Assembly: GCA_913775725.1 (NCBI GenBank)
Contig: CAJYNG010000019.1
Span: forward strand, 124,001-188,000
DNA from: an uncultured Stenotrophomonas sp.
Lineage (GTDB): Bacteria; Pseudomonadota; Gammaproteobacteria; Xanthomonadales; Xanthomonadaceae
Direction of reading: 5' to 3'
Length of the DNA: 64,000 bases
Shown here piece by piece: positions 1-9,788 of the stretch. A model generated the notes under the pieces. That model did not search any database. It had not been told where the DNA came from and worked only from the letters and a program-made list of their open reading frames with translations. How positions within the stretch are numbered: position 1 is the first letter of the stretch; every line of letters begins with the position of its first letter. A program made the translations under genes and the position numbers.

Positions 1-51
1 CGCAACGCCAATGCGTTCGGCAGCGGCCGATCGGGATGGCGTGTCAGGCAT
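1..51 (-). CDS. 5' end of an unidentified gene running off the left edge
   Basis: On the minus strand an ATG at 49-51 opens a frame that stays open to the first base of the window (17 codons, beginning MPDTPSRSAA). The frame is too short for any family assignment. A gene starting here would share its orientation with the two genes to the right and could lie in the same transcription unit. No convincing Shine-Dalgarno sequence is visible in front of the ATG, so the call rests only on the open frame and on gene density. Confidence 0.3.
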   Translation of the reverse strand, partial: MPDTPSRSAAAERIGVA

Positions 52-123
52 CGAACGTACTCGCGGAAAACAAGGCCGGGGGATGGTAGCAGAGCCCCGC
101 CAGCGCGCGGAAACAGGCGCTGA

Positions 124-1014
124 CTAGCCGTTGCCGGGATGCGCGGCGATACGCTGCAGGGCCTGCGCAACGCTCATCGGCTGCCACATGCCCGCCTCCG
201 GCTGGAATGGTCGCGGCGAGATGCCCAACAGCGCCTGCAGCGGGCCATTGTCTGCAATCAGGTCCTGCTGCAGGCGTGACACCGGGCCGCGGGCGCGTGG
301 AACCAGTGCGGCCAAGCCACGCAGGGCGCCGCCCGGCAACGGCAGCGCCAGGGTCGGCTGCGCCAGGCTGGCATGCACGCGGCGGAACATCGCGTGATAG
401 GGCAGCCGTTCGCCGCCGCCGATTTCCAGCACCCTGGAGGCCCCCGCGCCGCTGCTGATGCAGGCCACCACGGCACGGGCGATGTCATCGGCATGCACCG
501 GCTGGCGCAGGCCATCGGCCAGCGGGATCGGGAAAAGGCGCAGACGCAGCGCGCGCTGCACGATCGGGGTGATGCTGCGGTCGATGCCGGCGCCGTAGAT
601 CAGCGTCGGCCGCAGGATCGTCCACGCCATGCCGAGACGTTCGGCCTGTTCTATCAAGCCTGCTTCGCCCCGCTGCAGCATCGCTACCACGTCCTGTTCG
701 TCGGCCTGCTCGGAATCCTGCTTGCTCAGCACGCTCATCGAACTGGTGGCGATGACCCGCCCGGCCGGAGCCACGCTCTGCTGTGACAACCACTGCGCCA
801 AGCCTTCCAGCGGTCCGAAGCTGGCGATCGCCTTCCAGGCCGGGGATGGCACGCTGTCCAGTGCGCTTGCCAGATCCCCGCACAGCCACTGCACACCGTC
901 CTGTGCCGGTTGTGGCCGCCGGCTCACCGCCTGCACCCGCTCATGCACCTGCACCAGGCGCGGCAGCAGGAACCGGCCGATCTGGCTGGTGGCTCCGGAA
1001 ACAAGGACGGTCAT
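124..1014 (-). CDS. Atypical SDR / NAD(P)-binding epimerase-like protein
   Basis: This 296-residue protein begins with a Rossmann fold carrying a glycine motif (GATSQIG, residues 6-12) right at the N terminus, typical of extended/atypical short-chain dehydrogenases such as NAD-dependent epimerase/dehydratases and NmrA-like proteins. The central part (WTILRPTLIYG) and the later PVHADDIA segment are conserved positions of the epimerase family. A clear YxxxK catalytic pair is not seen after the TSSMSV strand, so the protein may bind nucleotide for a reductase or redox-sensing role rather than act as a classical epimerase. ATG 1014 is preferred over an in-frame GTG two codons upstream. A promoter -10-like TATAGT lies at 1047-1052 on the minus strand. 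Substrate unknown. Confidence 0.75.
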   Translation of the reverse strand: MTVLVSGATSQIGRFLLPRLVQVHERVQAVSRRPQPAQDGVQWLCGDLASALDSVPSPAWKAIASFGPLEGLAQWLSQQSVAPAGRVIATSSMSVLSKQDSEQADEQDVVAMLQRGEAGLIEQAERLGMAWTILRPTLIYGAGIDRSITPIVQRALRLRLFPIPLADGLRQPVHADDIARAVVACISSGAGASRVLEIGGGERLPYHAMFRRVHASLAQPTLALPLPGGALRGLAALVPRARGPVSRLQQDLIADNGPLQALLGISPRPFQPEAGMWQPMSVAQALQRIAAHPGNG

Positions 1015-1077
1015 CGGCACTCCGTGGGCGTGTTGCGGGGCTGGCTACTATAGCGACCCCTCCGGCAACGGCGGGGC

Positions 1078-2649
1078 TCAGGGAGAGGACACCCCGATGT
1101 CGCGCAGGCGCTGCCGCAGCTGCTGGTACTCGCTGCTGGAAGCACCAACCCCGAGCTCGCCGGCCTGCTGCAGGGCGCGCTCGGCAAAGGCCACATCGCC
1201 ATTGCCCAGACGCTCACTGCCAATTGCCAGCCATCGCTGTGCCAGGCGCTGGCGGGCAGCAGGCAAGCCATTCGCAGTGGGTGACAGGGTCTGCCAGGCC
1301 TGCAGGCAGGCCCCTGCCGCCTGCACCCGGTTCTGCCGCAGGTTGTCATCGAAGCAAGTGCGACTGGCAGGCAGCAGGCGGGCGGCGGCGGCTTTCACCC
1401 GTGCATCGCGCGGCGCCAGTGATTGCGCTTCACGCAGCGCATCAAACGCACTGTGACCGGGGGGGCTGATCCACTGCCCTGCACGCTCGGCGCGCTCCAT
1501 CCGGCGCAGATGATCACGCAACTGTCGTTCACGTTGCGCCGTGCTGACGGCCGGTTGTTTCAGAGACTGCTGCGCCTGCTGCGCGCGTTGCAGGCGCTGC
1601 GCCAGCTGCTGACGTGCTGCTGGCGACGCACCCAGTTCTTCCGCCAGCGCCGCATCGCGCTGCGCAGCCTCGAACTGGAAATCATCAGCCTGGGTCTGGC
1701 TGCGCGCGAGCACTGCCTGCAGCGCCTGCTCCCGCCCACGCTGGGCAGTAGGGTCCTCCGGTGCCACCGCCAGCACGGCCAGGAATCCTTTCGCTGCCTT
1801 TTCCAGCTGCTGCCGCTGCAGCGCGCGCTGCGCCTGCCGCAAGCGTTCATCGACCGCACGCGCCAGTGCTTCCTGGCTGGCCGGCAGATCGGCATGGCCT
1901 GCATCGAACTGCCGCGCGCGCTGCACGATTGCGGCCGCTTCGGCCAGTTCTCCGCGCGCAGCCAATGTCCGCGCGTGCTGCAGCAGATCGCTCAGCGCAT
2001 CCTCGCGCCCTTCCAGCGCCGGCAGGTTGTCCGGCTGCAGCGCCAGGATGCGCTGGAACAGCGGCAGCGCGCTGCTGTCGCCATCGTCGAGCCGCCCGGC
2101 AGCAAAGGCATTGCGGGCCTGGGCCAGCAGCGCACCGATGCCGGCCCCGGCACTGCGCCGTGCCTGCAGCTGGCGGTCGACGGCATCTGCATCGACCTGC
2201 GGCACCTGCAGCTCGCGAGCCAGCGACAGTGCCTGTGCGCTGCCGTCGAGGTCGTCGTTCTGGAGTTTGTCGCGGGCCTGCTGCAATGCGGCCGCAGCGG
2301 TTCGTGCCAGGCCCTCGCGGGCCTGCGGGCGATCACCATCCAGCGCCAGCACGGCCTGGTAGCGCTCGCGCGCACCACTGCCGTCGGCCGCGCTCAGCCG
2401 GCCGGAGGCAAGCGCGCGGTCACCTTCGGCCAGCAACTGTTCGATCTGCGGCTCATCCCAGAACCAGTCGGCCAATGGCTTGCGCAGCAGCACCAGCAAC
2501 ACGAACACCGCCAGCGCCGCGACCAGCGCCCAGCGCCACACCCGGCGCGCGTGGCGTGCCTGCAGCCACCACCAACGGCCTTCGCGGCGGACGCGGTCCA
2601 GCGCAGGATGTTCAGCGCCATGCGGGCGATGCGGGGGCTCGCGTTCCAT
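1078..2649 (-). CDS. Membrane-anchored repeat (TPR-like) protein
   Basis: The 523-residue product has a charged N-terminal region (about 1-37) with a WWW cluster, one strong transmembrane helix (about 38-58) and then a long Ala/Leu/Gln/Arg-rich helical domain. In that domain segments such as ARERYQAVLALDGDRPQARE recur every ~70-80 residues, as in tetratricopeptide-type solenoids. The topology suggests a short cytoplasmic tail and a large periplasmic helical domain serving as a protein-interaction scaffold. It sits 30 bp upstream of relA on the same strand order (relA, then this gene), so co-transcription with relA is possible. No enzymatic motif is visible. The family name is uncertain; the repeat call is from composition and periodicity. 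Confidence 0.65.
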   Translation of the reverse strand: MEREPPHRPHGAEHPALDRVRREGRWWWLQARHARRVWRWALVAALAVFVLLVLLRKPLADWFWDEPQIEQLLAEGDRALASGRLSAADGSGARERYQAVLALDGDRPQAREGLARTAAAALQQARDKLQNDDLDGSAQALSLARELQVPQVDADAVDRQLQARRSAGAGIGALLAQARNAFAAGRLDDGDSSALPLFQRILALQPDNLPALEGREDALSDLLQHARTLAARGELAEAAAIVQRARQFDAGHADLPASQEALARAVDERLRQAQRALQRQQLEKAAKGFLAVLAVAPEDPTAQRGREQALQAVLARSQTQADDFQFEAAQRDAALAEELGASPAARQQLAQRLQRAQQAQQSLKQPAVSTAQRERQLRDHLRRMERAERAGQWISPPGHSAFDALREAQSLAPRDARVKAAAARLLPASRTCFDDNLRQNRVQAAGACLQAWQTLSPTANGLPAARQRLAQRWLAIGSERLGNGDVAFAERALQQAGELGVGASSSEYQQLRQRLRDIGVSSP

Positions 2650-2679
2650 GCGTGCAGGGTAGCCGTGGCAGCGTGAAGC

Positions 2680-4836
2680 TCAGCCGAGGCGACGCGCCTC
2701 GCTCACGCCGGGCAGCGCGTCCAGCTTGCCCAGCAGGGTCGACAGCTGGCCGTAGTCACTGACTTTCAGGCGCAGGCGCAGATGGGCACGGCCACTGTTG
2801 CGCACGTTGTCACTGTGGATATCGAGCACGTAGGCGTCTTCCTGGGCGATCAGGTTGGTGATGTCCTTCAGCAGCCAGCGGCGGTCGACTGCGGTGACCA
2901 CCACGTCCACTTCGTAGCCGCCACCGGCCTGGCCCCACTCTACCGGCAGGATGCGCTGTGGGCTGGTGGCTGCCAGCCGGGCCAGCGCGGCACAGTCTGC
3001 ACGATGCACGGTGACACCGCGGCTACGGGTCAGGTAGCCGACGATCGGTTCGCCGGCCACCGGCTGGCAGCAGCGCGCCAGCTGAACCAGCAGGTTGCCC
3101 ACGCCCTGGACCGTGAATTTGGACTTGCCCAGGTTCTCGCGGCGGGCGGTCGGCCGCGGCAGGGTCGGCGCGGGCGCCGGCTGACTCGCTGCACGTTCGG
3201 CTTCCAGCAGCGTACGGCTGACCTGGTTCGGGCCGGTATCGCCCAGCGCCACCTGGATGTAGAGGTCGTCAACGCTGTCGGCATGGAACTTCTTCGCCGC
3301 CACCGCCAGATCCGAATGCTGCAGGCCCAGCCGCTTCAGCTCACGCTCGAGCAGCTCGCGACCGGCCTGCACGTTGCGCGCACGGTCCAGCTTGTGGAAC
3401 CAGCTGCGCACCTTCTCTCGCGAACGGTTGCTGGCCAGGAAGCCGTTGGCCGGCATCAGCCAGTCGCGGCGGGGGTCGGCCTCTTTGCCGGTGAGGATCT
3501 CGACGCGGTCGCCGCTGCGCAGGCGGTAGGTCAGCGGCACGATGCGACCGTTGACCTTGGCGCCCCGGCAGCGATGCCCCACCATCGTGTGCACCTGGTA
3601 GGCGAAATCGAGCGGCGTGGCGCCCTGCGGCAGATCCAGCACCTCATCCTTCGGGCTCAGTGCATAGACCCGGTCTTCGGTCAGCTCGGCGTCGAGCGCC
3701 CCGGCCAGTTCATTGCCCTGCCCATCCTGCGCCTGCTCCAGCAGTTGGCGCATCCAGGTGATCTTGCGGTCGAAGGCCTTCTCCGCGCCCTTGCCGCCTT
3801 CCTTGTATTTCCAGTGCGCGGCCACGCCCAGCTCGGCCTGCGAGTGCATCTCATGGGTACGGATCTGCACTTCGATGGTGCGCCCTTCCGGGCCAACCAC
3901 GGCGGTATGCAGCGAACGGTAGTCGTTGGCCTTCGGGCGGGCGATGTAATCATCGAACTCGCTCGGCACCGGCGCCCACAGCGCGTGCACCACGCCCAGC
4001 GCGGCATAGCAGGCGGCAACGTCGTCGACCATCACCCGCACTGCGCGGATGTCGTACAGCTGGTCGAACGCCAGCCGCTTCTTCTGCATCTTCCGCCAGA
4101 TGCTGTAGATGTGCTTCGGGCGGCCGCTGACTTCGGCCTTGATGCCCTGCGCGACCAGCTCGCGCGACAGCACCTTCTTGACGTTCTCGACATAGCGCTC
4201 GCGCGCGATGCGGGTCTCGTCCACCTCGCGGGCGATACGCCGGTAGGTCTCCGGTTCCAGATGGCGGAACGCCAGGTCCTCCAGCTCCCACTTCAGCTGC
4301 CAGATGCCCAATCGGTTGGCCAGCGGTGCATGGATATCGCGGGTCAGCTGCGCCAATGCGCGGCGTTGCTCGTCATCCAGCTTGTCGGCCGCGCGCATCC
4401 GCGCCAGCTGCCGTGCCAGCAGGACGGGCACCACGCGCAGGTCTCGGATGATCGCCAGCAGCAAGCGGCGCAGGCCTTCACTGTTGCGCCCGGCCTCGCG
4501 GCCGGCATGCAGCGCCCATACCGGATCGGCTGCATCCTGACCGTCGAGCAGGCCGATCACCGCCGCCTTGTGGTTACCCAGCGGCAGTTGCTCCAGGCTG
4601 GCGCGCAGGCCCGGCAGGTCGAACAACAAGGCCGCGACCACCGCGCCCTCATCGGCCGAGAGCATCGCCAGTGCGTCGAGGGTATCGCCCAGTACCGACC
4701 AGCTGGCACGCATCTGGTGGTCGCACTCCGGCGCTTCCCAGTGCTCGCGCAGGGCCTGGCGCAGCGGAGCGGGCAGCACCGATGCCGAGGGACGGTTCAA
4801 CAAGGCATCCAGGCCGGGGACGGAAGCGCGGTTCAC
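2680..4836 (-). CDS. relA: RelA, (p)ppGpp synthetase I
   Basis: RelA transfers pyrophosphate from ATP to GTP/GDP on stalled ribosomes. The 718-residue protein shows the full long-RSH layout: a degenerate N-terminal hydrolase domain, synthetase domain (about 235-345), TGS domain (about 392-452), helical and zinc-finger regions with CC at 589-590, and C-terminal ACT domain (about 643-718). Two features mark it as monofunctional RelA rather than SpoT: the hydrolase HD pair is replaced by FD (LLFDLP, 70-75), and the synthetase carries the acidic EFDD motif (293-296, the ExDD class) instead of RxKD. The start appears to be GTG at 4836; no in-frame ATG lies just upstream. The small exported protein on the right is divergent. 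Confidence 0.95.
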   Translation of the reverse strand: MNRASVPGLDALLNRPSASVLPAPLRQALREHWEAPECDHQMRASWSVLGDTLDALAMLSADEGAVVAALLFDLPGLRASLEQLPLGNHKAAVIGLLDGQDAADPVWALHAGREAGRNSEGLRRLLLAIIRDLRVVPVLLARQLARMRAADKLDDEQRRALAQLTRDIHAPLANRLGIWQLKWELEDLAFRHLEPETYRRIAREVDETRIARERYVENVKKVLSRELVAQGIKAEVSGRPKHIYSIWRKMQKKRLAFDQLYDIRAVRVMVDDVAACYAALGVVHALWAPVPSEFDDYIARPKANDYRSLHTAVVGPEGRTIEVQIRTHEMHSQAELGVAAHWKYKEGGKGAEKAFDRKITWMRQLLEQAQDGQGNELAGALDAELTEDRVYALSPKDEVLDLPQGATPLDFAYQVHTMVGHRCRGAKVNGRIVPLTYRLRSGDRVEILTGKEADPRRDWLMPANGFLASNRSREKVRSWFHKLDRARNVQAGRELLERELKRLGLQHSDLAVAAKKFHADSVDDLYIQVALGDTGPNQVSRTLLEAERAASQPAPAPTLPRPTARRENLGKSKFTVQGVGNLLVQLARCCQPVAGEPIVGYLTRSRGVTVHRADCAALARLAATSPQRILPVEWGQAGGGYEVDVVVTAVDRRWLLKDITNLIAQEDAYVLDIHSDNVRNSGRAHLRLRLKVSDYGQLSTLLGKLDALPGVSEARRLG

Positions 4837-4966
4837 AGCATCGAGCAGGCAAGACAGAGGTCCCTACACTAGCGCCGGCGCCGTTCAGGGACAATCACCA
4901 CGGCCGCCATCGCCCGGCATGAAGACATGCCGCTACACTCCCGGGCAAACCCAGGAGAGACCCGCC

Positions 4967-5503
4967 ATGCCCTCGATCGTCCCGCGTTTCCGCCCACGGC
5001 TGCTGGCCTGCGCCGCGCTCCTGCTGTCCCTGTCGGCGCCTGCGCTGGCCCAGCGCGTGGTGGAGGGTGACCTGCAGCAGCAGATGTCGCCCGCCGAGTT
5101 CAAGGCGGCCGGTCTGGACAAGCTCAGCGCCACCGAGCTGGCTGCGCTCAATCGCTGGCTGCAGGGCAAGGTTGAAGCGGCCACCACCCAGGCCGTCGCG
5201 GCGGTACGCGAGGAAGCGCGCGAGGAAGGCCGCCAGGAAGTGATCGTGAAGAACCGTGGCTTCTTCGATTTCGGCAGCAACGAGCCGATCACCGGCGTGT
5301 TGCAGGGCGAGTTCCGCGGCTTCGGCAACGGCCGCATCTACGTGCTGGACAACGGCCAGGAATGGGAGCAGACCGATGCCACGGCCCTGTCCGGCGTGCG
5401 CAAGCCGTCGCCCCATGTGAGCATCAAGCCCGGTGTGATGGGCGTGTGGTACATGAAGGTCGAGGGCGTGAACACCCAGCCGAAAGTGCGCCGTACCAAG
5501 TAA
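4967..5503 (+). CDS. Small exported protein of unknown function
   Basis: This is a 178-residue protein with a clear Sec signal peptide (about 1-26, cleavage after ALA) followed by a short mature domain. The mature part has a helical, charged segment rich in Ala/Glu (ATTQAVAAVREEAREEGRQE) and then a beta-rich C-terminal half with aromatic/Gly pattern (FRGFGNGRIYVLDNGQEW). The latter resembles the small SH3-like or OB-like folds of periplasmic proteins found in Xanthomonadaceae. I do not recognise a named family. The start is supported by AGGAGA at 4952-4957, 9 bases before ATG, and a -10-like TACACT at 4934-4939. It is divergent from relA and followed by a SMAG repeat. Confidence 0.8.
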   Translation: MPSIVPRFRPRLLACAALLLSLSAPALAQRVVEGDLQQQMSPAEFKAAGLDKLSATELAALNRWLQGKVEAATTQAVAAVREEAREEGRQEVIVKNRGFFDFGSNEPITGVLQGEFRGFGNGRIYVLDNGQEWEQTDATALSGVRKPSPHVSIKPGVMGVWYMKVEGVNTQPKVRRTK

Positions 5504-5516
5504 TGCCGCCCATTGT

Positions 5517-5601
5517 GTAGCGCCGAGTCCACGCTCGGCTGCGATCTGCACGGGAAGATGACGAGGCATCGAAAAGCAGCCGAGCATGGGCTCGGCTCTA
5601 C
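5517..5601. repeat. SMAG (GTAG) palindrome dimer
   Basis: Two GTAG-headed imperfect palindromes face each other: GTAG-CGCCGAG...CTCGGC on the left and GCCGAGC...GCTCGGCTCTAC on the right, separated by about 35 bases. This matches the SMAG family of S. maltophilia. It lies between two convergent genes, where the hairpins could also act as a transcript end. Confidence 0.9.
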
Positions 5602-5619
5602 GTCATCACATCATCGGAG

Positions 5620-8600
5620 TCACGCCTGGCGCAATGCGGTCACCCGCTGCGCCAGCTTCTTCGCCGAGATGCCGGTGCGTGCACCCAGCTCCTGCGCGAA
5701 CAGTGACACCCGCAGCTCTTCCAGATCCCAGCGCAGCGCCTGCCATTGCGGGCGCTCGCGCAGTCCCTGCTGCTCCCCCGCTTCCAGCGCTTCCAGGAAC
5801 GGGTGCAGTTCCAGCATGCGCGCCTGGTCACGTGGTGGATCACGCTTGGCACGCTCGGTGCGCAGGATCATCGCGTTCAGATAGCGCGGGTACTGCGCCA
5901 GCGCGCCAGCCGGCGTGTCGCGCAGGAAGCCGGGATGGATCAGGCCGGCCAGCTGCGCTTCCATGTCGTCCAGGTTGCCGCGCGCCCAGCCCATCAACGG
6001 CGCTTCCAGCATCGGCTTCAGTTCCGCCACCAGCGCCAGGATGGTTTCGGCCAGTTTCAGCCGCGACATGGCCTCACCGAACAGGGCCTTGGCCGCATGC
6101 TCGCGTCGCTGCTCGAAGGTCGCCGCATCACGGATGTCTTCCAGGCCCTCGGCCAGCACGGCGTTCATCGCTGCATCGACCAGGTCGCCGCGCAGGCGCT
6201 CCTGCGATTCGATCGCGGCATACAGCAGGCCGGTCTTGGCACCGACCGGCAGCTGCTTGCGCGCCTGCTTCACCTTCTCGGCCAAGGCGATTTCCAGCAG
6301 GCGGCGCACGCCCAGCGGGTGGGCCTCCAGCGCCTGCTGGCGGTCGGCGAAGATGCGCAGCGCCACGCTGTCGCCCTCGTCCAGCAACGCCGGATAGGCC
6401 GGCACGCCCGCTTCACCGGGCACCTGCAGCGGAATCGGCGTGGCCGGGAACGTACGCAGGCCATCGGCCGCCATCTCACGGCCGGCGCGTGCAGCGAAGG
6501 CATCGCCGGCACGACCGCCGAACTTGGCGCGCAGTGCGTCCAGATCGCGCGAGGTCGCCAGCACCTTGCCCTGCTCGTCACGCAGCCGCAGGTTCATGTG
6601 CAGGTGCGGTTCGATCGAACCGGGCTCGAAATCCAGCGCAGTCACCGTGGCGCCGGTTGCGCGTGACAGGAAGCGCGCCAGTTCGCCGGTGATGGCATCG
6701 GCACTGGGCTGCGGGAACGCTTCGTAGAACGCGCGGCCGAAATCCGGCGCCGGCACGTAGTTGCGGCGCATCGCCTTGGGCAGGCTGCGGATCAATGCCG
6801 AGGCCTTGTCGGCGACGAAGCCCGGCGCCAACCAGCCCAGTTGCACCGGGTCCAGCGCGTTGAGCAGGTGCAGCGGCACGTCCAGGGTAACGCCGTCGTC
6901 GTCGGCACCCGGTTCGAAGCGATAATGCAGTGGCAAGCGCGCCTGGCCCAGCGCCAGGTACTTCGGGTAGCGCTCCTGTTCGCTGCCCTCACCGGGCAAC
7001 AGGTCGACCAGCGACCAGTGCAGGGTCTTGCGCTGTTCCGGCGCCAGCCCCTTCCACCAGGTATCCAGCCCCGCCGCCGAATGGATCTGCGGCGGCACCC
7101 GGTCCAGGTACCAGCGCGCCTGCCAGTCCTCGTCGGCGACGATGCCGGCGCGGCGCAGCTTGGCTTCTTCCTCGCGGGCGATCTCCAGCACTTTCTGGTT
7201 GTCGGCCACGAAGCTGGCGCGGGTGTTGATCTCGCCGGTCACCAGTGCCTGGCGCACGAAGATGTCATGTGCCTCGCCAGGTTCGATACGGCCGTAGTGC
7301 ACCGGCTTCTTCGGCGCCAGCACCAGACCGAACAGGCTGATCTGCTCGGACGCCAACACCTGGCCCTGCGCGCGCGACCAGTGCGGGTCGAAGTGCTTGC
7401 GCAGCAGCAGATGCGGCAGTTCGGCAATCACCCAGTCCGGTTCGATCGCGGCCAGGGTCATGCCCCACACCTTCTGCGTGTCCAGCAGGTTGGCCACCAG
7501 CAGCCACGGCGGCGGGCGCTTGGACAGCGCCGAACCGGGGAACGGAAGGAAGCGGCGCTGGCGTGGTGCCTGGAAATCGCCCTTCTCGGTGCGGTGGCCG
7601 ATCTGCGTCGGCAGGCCCGCCACCAGTGCGCGGTGCAGGGTCTGGTAGGCGGCCGCGCGGACGCGCTCGCTGAAACCACCGCCGGCCGGCGCCTGTTCCT
7701 TCTGCGCGCGCACGGCCACCGGGGCCGGTGCGGCCTCGGCCTTGCCTTCGCGGGCCAGGCGCGCGGCGCGATGCAGCTGGCCTCGGGTGGCCTTCACCGC
7801 CGCTGCGTCGTCGCGCGCCGGTGCCAGCGCACTGCTGCCGGCCAGCAACGGTGCCATCGAGGCCTCGTTGGCTTCTTCCTTCCAGCCCAGCTCCTCGCAC
7901 AGCAGGCGCAGCTGGCGATGCAGCTCGCGCCACTCGCGCATGCGCAGGAAGCCGAGGAAATGACGGCCACACCAGTCGCGCAGCTTGGACTGGGTCAGGT
8001 CTTCGTGGGCCTGCCGGTAGCCATCCCACAGACGCAGCACGCCGACGAATTCCGAACGCCCATCGGCGAACTGCGCGTGTGCGCTGTCGGCGGCACCGCG
8101 TGATTCGGGCGGGCGTTCGCGCGGGTCCTGGATGCCCAGGAACGAGGCGATCACCAGCATCGGCCGCAGGCAACCGGCAGCCTGCGCGGCCACCAGCATG
8201 CGCGCCAGCTTCACGTCCACCGGTAGACGCGCCATCTGCTTGCCGATGGTGGTCATGCGCCGCTCGGCGTCGATCGCGCCCAGTTCGGTCAGCTGCTGCC
8301 AACCGTCGGCCACGGCGCGTTCGTCCGGCGCCTCAAGGAACGGGAATTCCTCGATCCGGCCCAGGCCCAGCTGCAGCATGCGCAGGATCACACCGGCCAG
8401 GCTGGAGCGGCGGATTTCCGGATCGGTGAACTCCGGCCGCGCCTGGAAATCGGCCTCGGCGTACAGGCGGTAGCAGATGCCCTCGGCGATACGGCCGCAG
8501 CGGCCCTTGCGCTGATTGGCGCTGGCCTGCGAGATCGGCTCGATGTGCAGGCGGTCCAGCTTGTTGCGCGGGCTGTAACGCTTGACGCGGGCGAAGCCCG

Positions 8601-9702
8601 GATCGACCACGTAGCGGATGCGCGGCACCGTCAGCGAGGTTTCCGCCACGTTGGTGGCCAGCACGATGCGCCGGTTCGGCCCGGGATTGAACACCCGGTC
8701 CTGGTCCTGGTTGGACAGGCGCGCGTACAGCGGCAGCACCTCGGTGTTGCGGTACTTGCGCCGTTCCAGCGACTGGTGCGCGTCGCGGATCTCGCGCTCG
8801 CCCGGCAGGAAGATCAGCACGTCGCCGCGCGAATCCAGGCGGGTAATCTCGTCGATGGCCGACACGATGGCGTCGTTGACGGTGCGTTCGCCCTGGTCTT
8901 CCCCCTCGCCTTCCAGCGCGCGGTAGCGCACTTCCACCGGGTAGGTGCGGCCTTCGACGCTGATCACCGGCGCATTGTCGAAATGCTGGGCGAAGCGTTC
9001 GGTGTCGATGGTGGCCGAGGTGACGATCAGCTTCAGGTCCGGGCGCTTGCGCAGCAGCTGCTTCAGGTAGCCCAGCAGGAAGTCGATGTTGAGGCTGCGT
9101 TCGTGCGCCTCGTCGACGATGATCGTGTCGTAGTTCGACAACCAGCGGTCACTGGCGATCTCCGCCAGCAGGATGCCGTCGGTCATGAACTTGATGCGGC
9201 TGTCTTCGCTGACCTTGTCGTTGAAGCGCACCTGGTAGCCGACCAGCTGGCCCAGTTCGCTCTGCAGTTCCTGCGCCACGCGGCTGGCCACCGCACGTGC
9301 GGCAATCCGTCGCGGCTGGGTGCAGCCGATCATGCCGGCCTGGCCACGGCCTGCGGCCAGGCACAGTTTCGGCAGCTGGGTGGTCTTGCCCGAGCCGGTT
9401 TCACCGGCGATCACCACCACCTGATGATCGCGGATCAGCGCGATGATGGAGTCGGCTTCACGCGCAATCGGCAGCTGCGGGTCCAGAGTAATGGACGGCT
9501 GCTGCTGCGCCCGTGTCATCCGGCGCTGCACCGACGCCTGCAAGGCCTGCTCGAAGGTGGCGGCCAGTGCCGCATCCTGTGGCTTGGCCTGGCACCGCGA
9601 GAGCATCCCCAGCAAACGGCCCCGGTCGCGGCTCATGGCGCCGTCGATGGCGGCACGCTGTTGGCGCAGGCGGGGCGATGGATTTTTATCGATAGAGTTC
9701 AT
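5620..9702 (-). CDS. hrpA: ATP-dependent RNA helicase HrpA
   Basis: HrpA is a DEAH-box RNA helicase. The 1360-residue protein carries motif I GETGSGKT (about 100-107), TQPRR (motif Ia), DEAH (about 197-200), motif III SAT, and the C-terminal helicase motif QRKGRCGR. These are followed by the HA2 and OB-fold regions and a long C-terminal extension with DUF3418-type sequence, as in E. coli HrpA (1300 residues). ATG 9702 is preferred to an adjacent upstream TTG. Family members unwind RNA and have been linked to mRNA processing and ribosome rescue. It is convergent with the small exported gene and divergent from the dps-like gene. Confidence 0.95.
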   Translation of the reverse strand: MNSIDKNPSPRLRQQRAAIDGAMSRDRGRLLGMLSRCQAKPQDAALAATFEQALQASVQRRMTRAQQQPSITLDPQLPIAREADSIIALIRDHQVVVIAGETGSGKTTQLPKLCLAAGRGQAGMIGCTQPRRIAARAVASRVAQELQSELGQLVGYQVRFNDKVSEDSRIKFMTDGILLAEIASDRWLSNYDTIIVDEAHERSLNIDFLLGYLKQLLRKRPDLKLIVTSATIDTERFAQHFDNAPVISVEGRTYPVEVRYRALEGEGEDQGERTVNDAIVSAIDEITRLDSRGDVLIFLPGEREIRDAHQSLERRKYRNTEVLPLYARLSNQDQDRVFNPGPNRRIVLATNVAETSLTVPRIRYVVDPGFARVKRYSPRNKLDRLHIEPISQASANQRKGRCGRIAEGICYRLYAEADFQARPEFTDPEIRRSSLAGVILRMLQLGLGRIEEFPFLEAPDERAVADGWQQLTELGAIDAERRMTTIGKQMARLPVDVKLARMLVAAQAAGCLRPMLVIASFLGIQDPRERPPESRGAADSAHAQFADGRSEFVGVLRLWDGYRQAHEDLTQSKLRDWCGRHFLGFLRMREWRELHRQLRLLCEELGWKEEANEASMAPLLAGSSALAPARDDAAAVKATRGQLHRAARLAREGKAEAAPAPVAVRAQKEQAPAGGGFSERVRAAAYQTLHRALVAGLPTQIGHRTEKGDFQAPRQRRFLPFPGSALSKRPPPWLLVANLLDTQKVWGMTLAAIEPDWVIAELPHLLLRKHFDPHWSRAQGQVLASEQISLFGLVLAPKKPVHYGRIEPGEAHDIFVRQALVTGEINTRASFVADNQKVLEIAREEEAKLRRAGIVADEDWQARWYLDRVPPQIHSAAGLDTWWKGLAPEQRKTLHWSLVDLLPGEGSEQERYPKYLALGQARLPLHYRFEPGADDDGVTLDVPLHLLNALDPVQLGWLAPGFVADKASALIRSLPKAMRRNYVPAPDFGRAFYEAFPQPSADAITGELARFLSRATGATVTALDFEPGSIEPHLHMNLRLRDEQGKVLATSRDLDALRAKFGGRAGDAFAARAGREMAADGLRTFPATPIPLQVPGEAGVPAYPALLDEGDSVALRIFADRQQALEAHPLGVRRLLEIALAEKVKQARKQLPVGAKTGLLYAAIESQERLRGDLVDAAMNAVLAEGLEDIRDAATFEQRREHAAKALFGEAMSRLKLAETILALVAELKPMLEAPLMGWARGNLDDMEAQLAGLIHPGFLRDTPAGALAQYPRYLNAMILRTERAKRDPPRDQARMLELHPFLEALEAGEQQGLRERPQWQALRWDLEELRVSLFAQELGARTGISAKKLAQRVTALRQA

Positions 9703-9775
9703 CAATCGGTTCGTTCAAAACTTTGAAAGCGACCAGTCATCACGACCGGTTTATTGTGAAGGCCAACGATTCCAC

Positions 9776-9782
9776 AAGGAGG
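9776..9782 (+). promoter_or_regulatory. Strong Shine-Dalgarno of the dps-like gene
   Basis: AAGGAGG lies 6 bases before ATG 9789. It decides between this start and the longer in-frame possibility at 9723, which would overlap the leader. Confidence 0.85.
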
Positions 9783-9788
9783 AACCCC

